A stretch of DNA of 64,000 nt from Microbulbifer aggregans (GTDB lineage: Bacteria; Pseudomonadota; Gammaproteobacteria; Pseudomonadales; Cellvibrionaceae): NCBI RefSeq assembly GCF_001750105.1, contig NZ_CP014143.1:2635501-2699500 (forward strand), given 5' to 3'. Of this stretch, positions 1-9,497 are shown piece by piece. The notes under the pieces were generated by a model. It made no database searches. It saw only the letters and a list, made by a program, of their open reading frames with translations, and was not told where the DNA came from. The translations under genes were made by a program, and so were the position numbers. Numbering within the stretch: position 1 is the stretch's first letter; each line of letters starts with the position of its first letter.

Positions 1-451
1 CCGACATGGGGTATGACATTGTCAGCCGAATCTTCTTGTCCGGACCAATGATGAAGACCGTGCGCACCGTGGCGCTATCGGCAGGGGTGCGACCATCAGG
101 TAGGTAGGCGTCGGCCGGCAACATGTCGTACAGTTTGGAAACGTTTAAAGAAGTGTCATCAATGATCGGGAAATCCGCCTGTGCGCCGGCAAAGGATTCG
201 ATGTCACGCTTCCACTTCTGGTGCTCTTCCACACTGTCTACGGATACACCCATCACCTTGGTGTTGCGCTTTGCAAACTCTGGCGCAAGTTGGGCGACGG
301 CGCCGAACTCTGTGGTGCAGACCGGGGTGAAATCTTTCGGGTGAGAAAACAGGATGGCGTAGCTGTCGCCAATCCAATCATGGAATGAAATCTTTCCCGC
401 AGTGGAGTCGGCGGTAAAATCTGGAGCGGTGTCATTGATGCGTAGAGACAT
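1..451 (-). CDS. 1-Cys peroxiredoxin, partial (runs off left edge)
   Basis: Thiol peroxidase that reduces hydrogen peroxide and organic peroxides in the cytoplasm. The minus-strand reading frame starts at ATG 451 and is open to the window edge, giving about 150 N-terminal residues. The peroxidatic motif DFTPVCTTE places the catalytic Cys at residue 45. The spacing and the following RNTKVMGVSVDSVEEH segment match the Prx6/1-Cys branch of the AhpC-TSA family. A GAGG ribosome-binding site lies about 10 bases upstream of the ATG. The C-terminal part is outside the window, so the absence of a resolving Cys cannot be checked. Confidence 0.9.
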   Translation of the reverse strand, partial: MSLRINDTAPDFTADSTAGKISFHDWIGDSYAILFSHPKDFTPVCTTEFGAVAQLAPEFAKRNTKVMGVSVDSVEEHQKWKRDIESFAGAQADFPIIDDTSLNVSKLYDMLPADAYLPDGRTPADSATVRTVFIIGPDKKIRLTMSYPMS

Positions 452-1168
452 CGATTCTGATCCTCGGTTGGTTGTCAGTGCACTTGTCGATCCGTCGCTT
501 CTTACCTCAAAGCATTTGAACTGAGGTTTGAGCATATTTAGCTGGGGGCGGAAGTTCAACGATCAACGACTAGCGGCCAACAGGGAATAGGGCTTTCTGT
601 ATCCTGTTCCGATGTGAGCAATTGTCGGTAGGGGTTATGACCCTGTAGCGCGGCTTAAGTTGTCATTCATCATCGTCGACAGAAAGACTGCGTCCGAATC
701 AGCGCTACCGGTCAGCTTCATTGAAATAATCCTGCGCCAGCTGCAAGGAGGTATCAGTGCTAGCTATCGATGGCTATTGAACTTGGGTGAGTTTCCCGGG
801 AGTGAGTTCCTTGCAATTGAATCGAAGGGATCAACGATTTTGTTCAGAGTTGCTTGTAGCTATTCGAACGATGTCGCCGACTGCCACGCCATTTCATTGG
901 CAATTGCTGAAACCCAGCCTCAGTGCTTGCGACCGCCAATAAAAGCTTCCGAGTCGCTCGGGCTCAGGGTAAGTGCCTGGTCAAATATTGTCCGGCGGTG
1001 TTGCTGGGCGGGTGCGTGTACTGCTGGCTAGTCAGTCGCGGCGCGGGTTTGTTCGCGGTCGGGGACTTCTGTATAAATATGCAGTAGTGTCCTTTAGCCC
1101 GGTTGGGGCATCCCCCATCAATCTGAAAACCCGCTTTCAGAACAGCCGTGAATGCTGAGCAGTAGAGA
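452..1168. other. Intergenic region without a convincing gene
   Basis: These 717 bases separate the divergent peroxiredoxin and FAN1-type genes. Open frames at 660-1031 (TTG start) and 973-1158 exist but lack a clear ribosome-binding site and show no recognisable domain; I do not call them. The right end holds a promoter-like pair given separately. Nothing else was recognised. Confidence 0.5.
1049..1077 (+). promoter_or_regulatory. Candidate sigma70 promoter for the FAN1-helicase genes
   Basis: TTGTTC (1049-1054) and TATAAA (1072-1077) are separated by 17 bases, about 90 bases upstream of the FAN1-type start codon. The -35 matches the consensus only in part, so this is a candidate from sequence alone. 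Confidence 0.35.
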
Positions 1169-2857
1169 ATGTCCGCCGTCGTCGAACTCGCCCCTGACTA
1201 TTATCTGACCAACTTTCGTGCCCTGGTGGACTTTGTGGTGGCCCGCTACGAGCGACTGCTTTCTGCCGATGAGCGTCAGTTTTACCGTGCCTTCCGGGCC
1301 ATGGATATCAACAGCCAGCGGCTGTATGTGCGACTGCTGTCCCGCAAAGGGGTGCCCTCATCAGCAGGCGCTTTGTTTCGCCTCGGCAAACTGAGCTACG
1401 TGGAAATCGATGACCTGACCGGCGCCGCGGATCGGTTGGTCTCTGCGGGCCTGTTACTGCGTGATCCAGCATTGCCCCTTGCAGAGATCCTGCCCCTCTA
1501 CAGCAAGGCCGAGTTATTGGCCTCTAGCCCCACAACCCTACCCAAAACCCTGAAGCGCCAGGCTCTGGAACAGGCGCTTCTGGAGCGGGGTGGAGATGAG
1601 GTGGATAGTTTGGGTGTGCTCCTCGCCGATGACGCGGTGCTCGCCGTGCAGGGCGCAGACCATTTTGACACCTTCAAGCTGTGTTTCTTTGGCAACCTGC
1701 GGCAGGACCTGACCGATTATGTGCTGCGTGACCTGGGCCTGTATCGTTTTGAGAGCTACCCCCTGGACCGACAACACCTGCCTTTCCAGAGCCGCACACA
1801 GGTAGAGCAACACCTGTGTTACTACGCGTGTCTCGAGCAGCTGGATACGGCGATGGAGGAGGGCGCGGAGGCGATCGTTGCGCTGGCGGAACAGCTACCC
1901 GCGCATAGCGAGGGGGATGCGACCCTGCACCGGCGCCTGGACCGCCTGCGCCTGACCCTCGCCCGGCAGCTGGAGCGACTGGAGGCGTTCGAGGCGGCCG
2001 ACCAGCTGTATCGGCAGTGCAGCCGGCCACCAGCCCGGGAGCGCCGGGCGCGGATTGCGGCCCAGTGCGGAGAGGTCGATGTCGCCTTGAGTCTCTGTCA
2101 GGAGATCCTGGCGACACCCCACAACGAGGCCGAGCAGATTTTTGCCGAGAGCTTTGGCTACCGCACGGCCAAGCGGGCAAAGCGCCTCGCGGGCTGGGAT
2201 CAGCCGGCTCGCTACCAGCCACCCACTGAGACCGTCACCCTGCCGCCAGAACCGGATCGCGTCGAGCGGCTGGCCGCGCTCTACCTGCAGGGCGGGCTGC
2301 CACCCGCAGAGGTTGAGTCCGATCAGTGTTTTTACGTGGAAAACTGTCTGTTCAACGGCGTTCTGGGACTCTACGTGTGGGACATCCTGTTTTCAGCGAC
2401 GCCCGGGGCCTTCTTCAATCCCTTTCAGGCCGCGCCCAGTGACTTCCGTACCCCCGACTTCTATCCCATGCGCAGGGAGGCTTTCGAGGTGCGCCTGGCC
2501 GAACTGGATAATGACAATCTGGCCCGCCGGGTCTGGTCGAACTACCGCGAAAAATGGGGAATCGCCAATCCGCTGGTGGCCTGGGAAGCGCTTTCTGAGT
2601 CCTTGCTGGAACTGGCTCTGGCCAGAATTCCGCCGGAACACTGGCAGCTGCTGTTCAGGCGACTGCTGAACGATATCGAACACCATCGCAACGGGTTGCC
2701 GGACCTGATCCTATTCCCGGCAGAGGGAAGTTATGAGTTGGTGGAGGTGAAGGGCCCGGGCGATCGCCTGCAGCAAAACCAACGGCGCTGGTTGACGTTT
2801 TTTGCCCGTCACCAGATTCCGCACCGTGTCCTACACGTGGAATGGCAGCAGCCGTGA
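1169..2857 (+). CDS. FAN1-type VRR-NUC structure-specific nuclease
   Basis: Predicted 5'-flap/interstrand-crosslink repair nuclease of the FAN1 family. The 562-residue length is close to that of bacterial FAN1 proteins. The C-terminal VRR-NUC domain carries the catalytic pattern GLPDLILF ... ELVEVKGPGD, with likely metal-binding Asp512, Glu526 and Lys528, followed by the helix with QNQRRWL. The middle is helical and Arg/Leu rich, as expected for the TPR and SAP-like parts of the family. The gene overlaps the downstream helicase by 16 bases, which implies translational coupling. Function is inferred from the family; bacterial FAN1 homologues resolve crosslinks and flaps in vitro. Confidence 0.88.
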   Translation: MSAVVELAPDYYLTNFRALVDFVVARYERLLSADERQFYRAFRAMDINSQRLYVRLLSRKGVPSSAGALFRLGKLSYVEIDDLTGAADRLVSAGLLLRDPALPLAEILPLYSKAELLASSPTTLPKTLKRQALEQALLERGGDEVDSLGVLLADDAVLAVQGADHFDTFKLCFFGNLRQDLTDYVLRDLGLYRFESYPLDRQHLPFQSRTQVEQHLCYYACLEQLDTAMEEGAEAIVALAEQLPAHSEGDATLHRRLDRLRLTLARQLERLEAFEAADQLYRQCSRPPARERRARIAAQCGEVDVALSLCQEILATPHNEAEQIFAESFGYRTAKRAKRLAGWDQPARYQPPTETVTLPPEPDRVERLAALYLQGGLPPAEVESDQCFYVENCLFNGVLGLYVWDILFSATPGAFFNPFQAAPSDFRTPDFYPMRREAFEVRLAELDNDNLARRVWSNYREKWGIANPLVAWEALSESLLELALARIPPEHWQLLFRRLLNDIEHHRNGLPDLILFPAEGSYELVEVKGPGDRLQQNQRRWLTFFARHQIPHRVLHVEWQQP

Positions 2858-5352
2858 GTGAGGTAGATCCGGTCGAGAACACCGTAAGTGACGATAAGGC
2901 AAAGGACCTCCCGGTGTTGGAACTCTCTGTGGGTGAACTGGTGGCTTTTGCCTGTCGCCGTGGCGACCTGGTTGGTGAGCGAACTGGCGGCCCCTCGGCC
3001 CAGGAGGGTATCCGCGTCCATCAGAAACTGCAGAAAAAGCGCCCACCGGGCAGCGAAGCCGAGTACCTCCTGCAGGTGCAGTGGCATTGTGATGGGCAGG
3101 CCGTCGTGCTGCGCGGTCGCGTGGATATCCTGCACCCGCAAACCGACCTGCACCGGCCCGTGCAGCTGGATGAAATCAAGACCACCTATTGCCCGCCGGA
3201 ACACCTGCCGGAGTCGGCCCGCCAGCTGCACTGGGCACAGCTGAAAATTTACGGCTTCTGCTATCTCCTGCAGCAGCGCCGTGAAGCAGAGAAAGCCGCC
3301 ACTGGCGACCGCATCGCCCTGCAGATGCTCTGGTACAACCTGAAAGAGAAGAAGGGTTATCCGGAGTTGCGGGAGTTCAACTGGGGTGAGCTGGAGCGCT
3401 TCACCAGCGACGCCCTGCGGGAGTACCTCCTGTGGCACCGCCGCTGGCAGCAGCACCGGCAGCGCGTGCGTGAGTCTGCCCGGGTGCTGGCATTTCCCTT
3501 CACCGACTACCGTGCCGGGCAGAGGCCACTGGCGGTGGCGGCCTATCGTTGTATCCGTGATGGCGGTGAGCTGGTGGTGGAGGCGCCCACCGGTATTGGC
3601 AAGACGGTCAGCACCCTGTTCCCGGCGATCAAATCCATGGGCGAGGAGCATGTGGATCAGCTGGTCTACCTGACCGCCAAGAACTCCGGCCGGGAGGTCG
3701 TCCGGGATACGATAGCGCGACTGCAGGAAAACGGATTGACCCTGTCCCTGCTGCAAATTCAGGCCAGGGAAAAAACCTGTGCCTGCTCGCTGGGGCTGTG
3801 CAGTCGCGATGCGGATGGTATCTGTCCCCGTACCCGTGGTTTTTTCGACCGCCTGCCCGAGGCGCGGCATCAGTTACTGGGGGAACCACTGCTGACCCCC
3901 GAGGTGCTGGCAGAAGTCGCCGACCGATTGCAGTTGTGCCCGTTCGAGCTGTCCCTGCAGATGCTCCCCTGGGCCGACCTGGTGGTGTGTGATTTCAATT
4001 ATGTCTTTGATCCGCTGGTGCGGTTGAATGTACTGCAGGACCGGGCCCAGCGCCGCGCTCTATTGGTCGATGAGGCGCACAACCTGGGTGACCGGGCGCG
4101 CGGCATGTTCACGGCCGCGCTCAACCGCAGTGAGAGCCGTCGGGCAGCGTCGGCCTGTAAAGGCACCCATCCGACACTGCGCCGCAGTATCCAGTCGCTG
4201 GTGCTGGCTCTGGACAAGTGGGTTGCCGAGCGGCGGGAAGAGGGCAGTCGTTTAGCAGTAACGGGCGACGACAAGACTGAACTGTGGGTGACCTCACTGG
4301 CGGAGTCGGATTCGCGCCCCCTAGCCGTCAGCCGAGCCGCCGACAAGGTGGCAACCGTGGTGAGCCAGTTGTGGGAGCAGGGCCAGTCAGCACCCGATGA
4401 TATCGCTGACTGGCTGAAAGCCCTTTACCGCTTCCTGTGTATCGAGCAGCTGGCTGCAGAACAACATCGTTGCCTGACGCGAGTGCGAGACCGCGATGCG
4501 CCCTGGCAAGAGCAGCAGCTGAAGCTTCTCTGCCTGGATGCAGCAGACTACCTGCAGCAGGTGTATCGCCAGTTCCACGCCATCATTGCCTTTTCCGCCA
4601 CCTTGCGGCCCCCGGCCTACGTCACCCGCGAACTGGGTGTTCAGAGTGCGTCATCCTACCTGCAATTGCCATCGCCCTTTGACCCACAGCAACTGGGTGT
4701 CTTTCTCTGCCCGTATGTGGACACCCGCTACCGGGCGCGGGATCGTGCCACGGATGCGCTGGTCGACATGGTGGCGCGGGTCTATGGCAGCCGGCCGGGT
4801 AACTACCTGGTGTTCTTTCCCTCCTACCGGTTTATGAAGCTGGTGGCGGACCACTTTGCCGGACGATTCCCCCAGGTGGATCTGGTGCTGCAGCAATCCG
4901 GCGCCAGCGAGAGTGAACGCGCGGCCTTCCTCGAGCACTTTACCGAGGGCCGGCAGAGCCTCGGCTTCGCCATTATGGGTGGTGTCTTTGGTGAAGGCGT
5001 CGACTACGTGGGCGAGCAGCTGGTGGGAACCATCCTGGTGGGAGTGGGGCTGCCACAGGTCAACGAGGAGCAGGAACTGTTGCGTGCGGCCTACGACAGC
5101 GGGAGTGAAGCCCTGGGTGGCACAGGTTTCGACTTTGCCTACCGTTACCCGGGTATGACGCGGGTGCTGCAGACTGCCGGGCGGGTGATCCGCACTGAAT
5201 CCGACCGCGGCGTAGTGATTCTGGCCGATTACCGTTTCTCCGATCCCTTTTACCGCGCCCTGTACCCGGAACACTGGCAAGTGAAGGTATGCAGTGATGG
5301 CGAGGCGCTCTCGAATGGGCTCAGCCGCTTCTGGGAGCCCCTGGTGTCGTAA
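2842..5352 (+). CDS. DinG/XPD-like Fe-S helicase with N-terminal PD-(D/E)XK nuclease domain
   Basis: Superfamily 2 5'-3' DNA helicase of the Rad3/XPD/DinG group, 836 residues. An N-terminal Cas4/RecB-like nuclease module is visible: GRVDI (Asp95), LDEIKTT (Asp110, Glu111, Lys113) and a QLKIYGF helix (Gln133, Tyr137). Walker A APTGIGKT is near residue 250, followed by a four-Cys cluster region (CAC, LCS, CPR, LCPFEL) near 313-385 that fits the Fe-S domain. DEAH is at about 410-413, and motif VI QTAGRVIR near 777. The start codon lies inside the end of the FAN1-type gene. The pair probably acts together on branched or crosslinked DNA; this is inference from coupling and domain content. Confidence 0.88.
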   Translation: MAAAVSEVDPVENTVSDDKAKDLPVLELSVGELVAFACRRGDLVGERTGGPSAQEGIRVHQKLQKKRPPGSEAEYLLQVQWHCDGQAVVLRGRVDILHPQTDLHRPVQLDEIKTTYCPPEHLPESARQLHWAQLKIYGFCYLLQQRREAEKAATGDRIALQMLWYNLKEKKGYPELREFNWGELERFTSDALREYLLWHRRWQQHRQRVRESARVLAFPFTDYRAGQRPLAVAAYRCIRDGGELVVEAPTGIGKTVSTLFPAIKSMGEEHVDQLVYLTAKNSGREVVRDTIARLQENGLTLSLLQIQAREKTCACSLGLCSRDADGICPRTRGFFDRLPEARHQLLGEPLLTPEVLAEVADRLQLCPFELSLQMLPWADLVVCDFNYVFDPLVRLNVLQDRAQRRALLVDEAHNLGDRARGMFTAALNRSESRRAASACKGTHPTLRRSIQSLVLALDKWVAERREEGSRLAVTGDDKTELWVTSLAESDSRPLAVSRAADKVATVVSQLWEQGQSAPDDIADWLKALYRFLCIEQLAAEQHRCLTRVRDRDAPWQEQQLKLLCLDAADYLQQVYRQFHAIIAFSATLRPPAYVTRELGVQSASSYLQLPSPFDPQQLGVFLCPYVDTRYRARDRATDALVDMVARVYGSRPGNYLVFFPSYRFMKLVADHFAGRFPQVDLVLQQSGASESERAAFLEHFTEGRQSLGFAIMGGVFGEGVDYVGEQLVGTILVGVGLPQVNEEQELLRAAYDSGSEALGGTGFDFAYRYPGMTRVLQTAGRVIRTESDRGVVILADYRFSDPFYRALYPEHWQVKVCSDGEALSNGLSRFWEPLVS

Positions 5353-5448
5353 ACTGCCCTCTGGCCACCGACTTGCCCACTGTTGCACAATGGCTGCTGT
5401 ATCCATGTACAGCTCTATGCTGCAGTCCAACTCTGAACCAAAGCGCCA

Positions 5449-6270
5449 TTGACCGTGTTATCCCGACAGTTCTACCGCCGCGGACCGAATCTGAATCATC
5501 TCCACCCGGTTACTTTTACCGATGTGCGCAGGACCTTCGGTTTCCGCTCCATCAGTATCGGCCGCTGGGTGACGCAGGCAGAACGGGATCGTGCCGCCGG
5601 GCTTTTCCATGACGCCCTCATCGACTTGATGTCGATCCTGCGGGGCCCCGAACTGCTGATCTCCCTGCGCGGAACCCTGTCGTTCCAGTATGGGATTGGC
5701 GGCCGTCCGGGCATATCCGCCTTCTACGAGCCGGCTTCCAGAAGCTTCTCTCTGGCCAAGAACGCGGGCCCGGGCTCCATTGCTCACGAGTGGTTCCATG
5801 CACTGGACCACTACCTCGCCGGCAAGGCCTTTACCGATGCCCCCGGGCGCATGTTTGCTTCCGAGGCCTGGTTGCGGGACGCGACTCCGGTGGTTCATCC
5901 CCTCAATGACCTTCTCTACGCCTGTTTCCGCACCATCATGCTGGATGAAGAGGGCGAGGAGCCCAGTGAGCTGTTCCGCATCTCCAGTCGGGTCGACAAG
6001 GCCAATGGCTGTGTCTACTACAGCGAGCCGGCTGAACTCTGCGCACGCGCCTTCGAGGCCTTTGTGCAGGATGCCAGTATCAGCAACAACTTCCTCGTCG
6101 CCGGCACCAAAGCAACCTCTGAGGCAAAAATGGGCCTCTACCCGAGTGGCGAGCATCGCCGGCGCATCAACGCGGCATTTGCCGAGTATTTTGCCTTGCT
6201 GGGTAGGGCCCTGCGTGCGGACCTCATGCGATCGGAGCAAGAGGAACTGGAACGAGAGCAGTTGAAATAA
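5449..6270 (+). CDS. LPD1-like (CLCA_X-type) putative zinc metallopeptidase
   Basis: A 273-residue protein with a zincin motif HEWFHALDH (His113, Glu114, His117, and a possible third ligand at Asp120 or His121). It is preceded by a segment ending FSLAKNAGPGSIA that resembles the LPD1 domain of large polyvalent proteins from phages and conjugative elements. Here it is a stand-alone protein. The start is uncertain: TTG 5449 and GTG 5455 are both possible and neither has a strong ribosome-binding site. It lies 96 bases after the helicase gene on the same strand and may be cotranscribed. No signal peptide is seen, so it is probably cytoplasmic. Substrate is unknown. Confidence 0.65.
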   Translation: MTVLSRQFYRRGPNLNHLHPVTFTDVRRTFGFRSISIGRWVTQAERDRAAGLFHDALIDLMSILRGPELLISLRGTLSFQYGIGGRPGISAFYEPASRSFSLAKNAGPGSIAHEWFHALDHYLAGKAFTDAPGRMFASEAWLRDATPVVHPLNDLLYACFRTIMLDEEGEEPSELFRISSRVDKANGCVYYSEPAELCARAFEAFVQDASISNNFLVAGTKATSEAKMGLYPSGEHRRRINAAFAEYFALLGRALRADLMRSEQEELEREQLK

Positions 6271-6326
6271 CAGCGCCCGGAACCGGAGCTCTGCGGGCAG
6301 GCCGCCCGGCATTGGGGCGCCCCGCT

Positions 6327-6357
6327 GCTCCCGACCACCATTCTCGGTGGCGGGAGC
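6327..6357. terminator. Hairpin between convergent genes
   Basis: A 12-bp GC-rich stem (GCTCCCG and CCACC paired with GGTGG and CGGGAGC, one bulged A) sits between the convergent metallopeptidase and RND genes. There is no T-run on either strand, so it may be a pausing or mRNA 3'-end structure and not a classical intrinsic terminator. Confidence 0.45.
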
Positions 6358-6371
6358 ATCGGTGGGGGTGA

Positions 6372-9300
6372 TTAGCGGATGGCCTGCAGCTCCGCGTCGA
6401 GCCGTGTGGACTCCACCGAACGCGGCTTGTGGAAACGGCCCAGGGCCAGATAGACCACCGGGGTCAGGTAAAGGGTGAATAGCGCCGCCAGGCCGAGGCC
6501 ACCGAACATCACCCAGCCGATGGCAGCGCGGGCCTCGGCACCCGGGCCGCTGCTCAGAATCAGTGGCAGGCCGCCCAGTACCGTCGACAGCATGGTCATC
6601 GCAATCGGGCGCAGGCGCACCCGCGCCGCTTCGGTAATGGCGTCATAGACACTGTGGCCACGGTCCCGAAGCTGGTCGGCGAACTCCACCAGCAGGATGC
6701 CGTTCTTGGCCATCAGCCCGATTAGCATCACCAGCCCGATCTGCGAAAAGATATTGACGGTGGTGCCGGTGAAGAACAGAGAGTAGACCGCTGCAGCCAG
6801 GCCGAAGGGCACGGTGGTCATCACGATCACGGCACTGCCGAAGCCCTCGAACTGCGCACACAGCACCAGGAATACCACCAGTGCGGCGATGGCATAAGTC
6901 ATCGCCACCTCCCGCGAACTCTCCTCCAGTGTTTCGGCTTCGCCGAGGAACAGGATGCCTACGTCGGGCGGCAGAATTTCTTTCGCCAGTGCCCGCAGCT
7001 CGTCGACCGCACTGGCCAGCGGGTAGCCCGGTTCCAGTCCCAGATCGATTTCAATGGCGCGGCGCTGGCCCAAGCGATCCAGCTCGGCGGCGACGCTCTC
7101 CTCGCGCAGGGTGACCATGCTCGACAGCGGCAGCAGGTCGCCGTTGCGGCTCTTCACGTACAGGTTCACCAGGTCCTCTGGCGAAGAAACCGTTGTGTTG
7201 GCTGCCTCCAGCATCACTGGCACCGCCTGGTCCCCAACATTCAGGTCGACTACATCGAGGCCGTCGACCACTGCGCGCAGGGTGGTGGCGATATTGTCCA
7301 GGGGGACACCGAGATCTGCCGCGCGGCGGCGGTCGATTTCGATCGAAAGCTGCGGCTGGGTCGGGCGGTAACTGATGTCCGGCTGGCCCAGGTGCGGCAG
7401 GCGGTCTTCGATGGCGCGGGCCATGTCCCGGGAGGCCTGATAAATACGCGCGTAATCGTTGCCCACCAGCGCTACCTCGATGCCACCGCCGCCACCGCGC
7501 AGGGACAGGCTGTTGGGGCTGCTGACACGGATGCGCGCTCCGGGAATTTCTGCCAGCGGGCCGGCGATTTCCCCGGCCAGGGCCTGCTGCGTGGCCTGTC
7601 GGGCATCCCATGGCGCCAGCGGCAGGGTGACACGGGCGCGGTTGGGGTCATAGCGGCCGATTTCCGTGAGGATGTCGGTGGCATCGCCGCGCTGCACCAG
7701 CGGTCGCAGCACGTCTTCGATCTGCTCGGCCTGGCGGCTGATGTAATTCTGCCCGACGCCATCCGGACCGGTGGCGTCCACACGGATCAGGCCGCGATCC
7801 TCCGGCGGCAGCAACTCTTTGCCCAGTACCAGGTAGAGACCGCCGGCACCGATGGCCAGCAGCAGCGCGATGGCAAAGCTCAGGCGGGCATGGTGCAGGC
7901 ACCGCGCCAGGCTGTGCTGGTAAGCCGCACCGACACGCCCGCCGAACCGGGCCAGCCGATCATAGAGCGGCCGGACACGGGGGGTATCATCGTTGTCGGC
8001 GAGACGGGCGGTGAGCATGGGCACCAGGGTCAGTGCCACCACCGATGACAGCGCCACCGCCGTGGCCAGCACCAGGCCGAACTCGCGGAACATACGCCCG
8101 GCAGTGCTCGGCAGCAGGGCTATGGGGATAAAGACACTCACCAGCACCGCCGTGGTGGCCAGCACCGCAAAGATCACCTGACGTGTACCCAGCACGGCGG
8201 CCGCCCTGGCACCGAGGCCCTGGGCCCGGCGACGCTGGATGTTTTCCAGCACCACGATGGCATCATCCACCACCAGCCCGGTGGCGAGCACAATCGCCAG
8301 CAGGGTGAGGATGTTGATCGAGAAGCCCATCAGCCAGATGCCGGCCAGGGTGCCGACCAGGGCGACCGGGATCGCAGTGCTGGGCACCAGGGTGGTGCGG
8401 ATATTGCCGAAGAACAGCCAGATTGCCGCCACCACGATCAGGATGGTGTAACAGAGGCTGATGACCACCTCGGTCACCGAGCCACGGATAAACACGGCGC
8501 GGTCTTCAGTGACGGTGATATCGAGATTGTCGAAGCGCTGGTTCAGTCGCTCGATTGCCCGGTGCACGGCGGCGCTGATTTCGATGGTATTGCTCTGCGC
8601 TTGGCGCACGATACCGAGGCCGATTACCGGGCGGTCGTTCAGGTATACCAGCGACTGCACGTCCTCGGGGCCGAACGCCACATGGGCGACATCACCCACC
8701 CGGGTCTGGCCGCTGATAATGATGTTGCGCACCTGCTCCTCAGTGACTGTCGATGCATCGGTACGTACCAGCAGTTGCTGGTCCTCGGAGCGGAAGCTGC
8801 CTGACGGTACATCCAGAGGTGCCTGTTCGAGCACGGCGGCCACATCGCTGACGGAGAGGCCGAAGCTGGTGAGCCGCAGCGGATCCAACACCACCCTCAG
8901 TACCCGCTGGCGCTGGCCGGATATGGGCACATCCGCTACGCCGGAGATCGAGATAAGCTCCGGAACGATGTCCTTCTCGATGATGTAGGTGAGGGCCTCA
9001 TCGCGGAGCTGGTCACTGGTCACCGCCAGGTGCATGACCGGTTCCGGCTGGTCCGCGGCCTTGACCACCACCAGCCGCTCCACATCGTCGGGCAGCTCCC
9101 GCTGCGCCTGGCTTACCGCCTCGCGCACGTCCGCCGCGGCGGTATCGAGGTCGACGTTGGAGTTGAACTCCACGTGGATGCGGAAATTGTTCTCTTCGCT
9201 GGAGGACTCGATAGTACGGATGCCGGACACCCGCGCAATCGCGCCCTCGACGATGCCGGTGACCTCGGCGTCCATGGTTTCCGGCGACGCTCCGCGCATC

Positions 9301-9494
9301 TCGCCACGCACCGAGACCACTGGCACATCCACATCCGGTAGCTCTCGCACCTCGACGGCAGTAAAGGCGGCGATTCCGGCGATGGCGATCAGTAGGTTCA
9401 GTACCAGCACCAGTACCGGGCGACGGATGGCAAGGGCAGCCAGGTCGCTCCGGGAGTGTTCGTTTGCGAGCTTGTCGTCAGCAGGGGCAGTCAT
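6372..9494 (-). CDS. RND efflux transporter permease (AcrB/MexB superfamily, HAE1-like)
   Basis: Inner-membrane proton-driven efflux pump subunit of 1040 residues, the usual family length. Visible hallmarks are the first membrane helix near residues 30-50, the proton-relay segment GLVVDDAIVVLEN in TM4 with paired Asp residues, and the second-half counterpart GLMAKNGILLVEFA. It follows the adaptor gene by three bases on the same strand, so the two form an operon. No outer-membrane factor gene is adjacent, so a TolC-type protein encoded elsewhere would complete the tripartite pump. Substrate cannot be read from sequence. A short charged extension precedes the first helix. Confidence 0.93.
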   Translation of the reverse strand: MTAPADDKLANEHSRSDLAALAIRRPVLVLVLNLLIAIAGIAAFTAVEVRELPDVDVPVVSVRGEMRGASPETMDAEVTGIVEGAIARVSGIRTIESSSEENNFRIHVEFNSNVDLDTAAADVREAVSQAQRELPDDVERLVVVKAADQPEPVMHLAVTSDQLRDEALTYIIEKDIVPELISISGVADVPISGQRQRVLRVVLDPLRLTSFGLSVSDVAAVLEQAPLDVPSGSFRSEDQQLLVRTDASTVTEEQVRNIIISGQTRVGDVAHVAFGPEDVQSLVYLNDRPVIGLGIVRQAQSNTIEISAAVHRAIERLNQRFDNLDITVTEDRAVFIRGSVTEVVISLCYTILIVVAAIWLFFGNIRTTLVPSTAIPVALVGTLAGIWLMGFSINILTLLAIVLATGLVVDDAIVVLENIQRRRAQGLGARAAAVLGTRQVIFAVLATTAVLVSVFIPIALLPSTAGRMFREFGLVLATAVALSSVVALTLVPMLTARLADNDDTPRVRPLYDRLARFGGRVGAAYQHSLARCLHHARLSFAIALLLAIGAGGLYLVLGKELLPPEDRGLIRVDATGPDGVGQNYISRQAEQIEDVLRPLVQRGDATDILTEIGRYDPNRARVTLPLAPWDARQATQQALAGEIAGPLAEIPGARIRVSSPNSLSLRGGGGGIEVALVGNDYARIYQASRDMARAIEDRLPHLGQPDISYRPTQPQLSIEIDRRRAADLGVPLDNIATTLRAVVDGLDVVDLNVGDQAVPVMLEAANTTVSSPEDLVNLYVKSRNGDLLPLSSMVTLREESVAAELDRLGQRRAIEIDLGLEPGYPLASAVDELRALAKEILPPDVGILFLGEAETLEESSREVAMTYAIAALVVFLVLCAQFEGFGSAVIVMTTVPFGLAAAVYSLFFTGTTVNIFSQIGLVMLIGLMAKNGILLVEFADQLRDRGHSVYDAITEAARVRLRPIAMTMLSTVLGGLPLILSSGPGAEARAAIGWVMFGGLGLAALFTLYLTPVVYLALGRFHKPRSVESTRLDAELQAIR

Positions 9495-9497
9495 GGC

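Noticed and set aside
660-1031. A 123-codon ORF before the FAN1-type gene
   Set aside because: TTG start, no ribosome-binding site, no family and unremarkable codon use; treated as intergenic.
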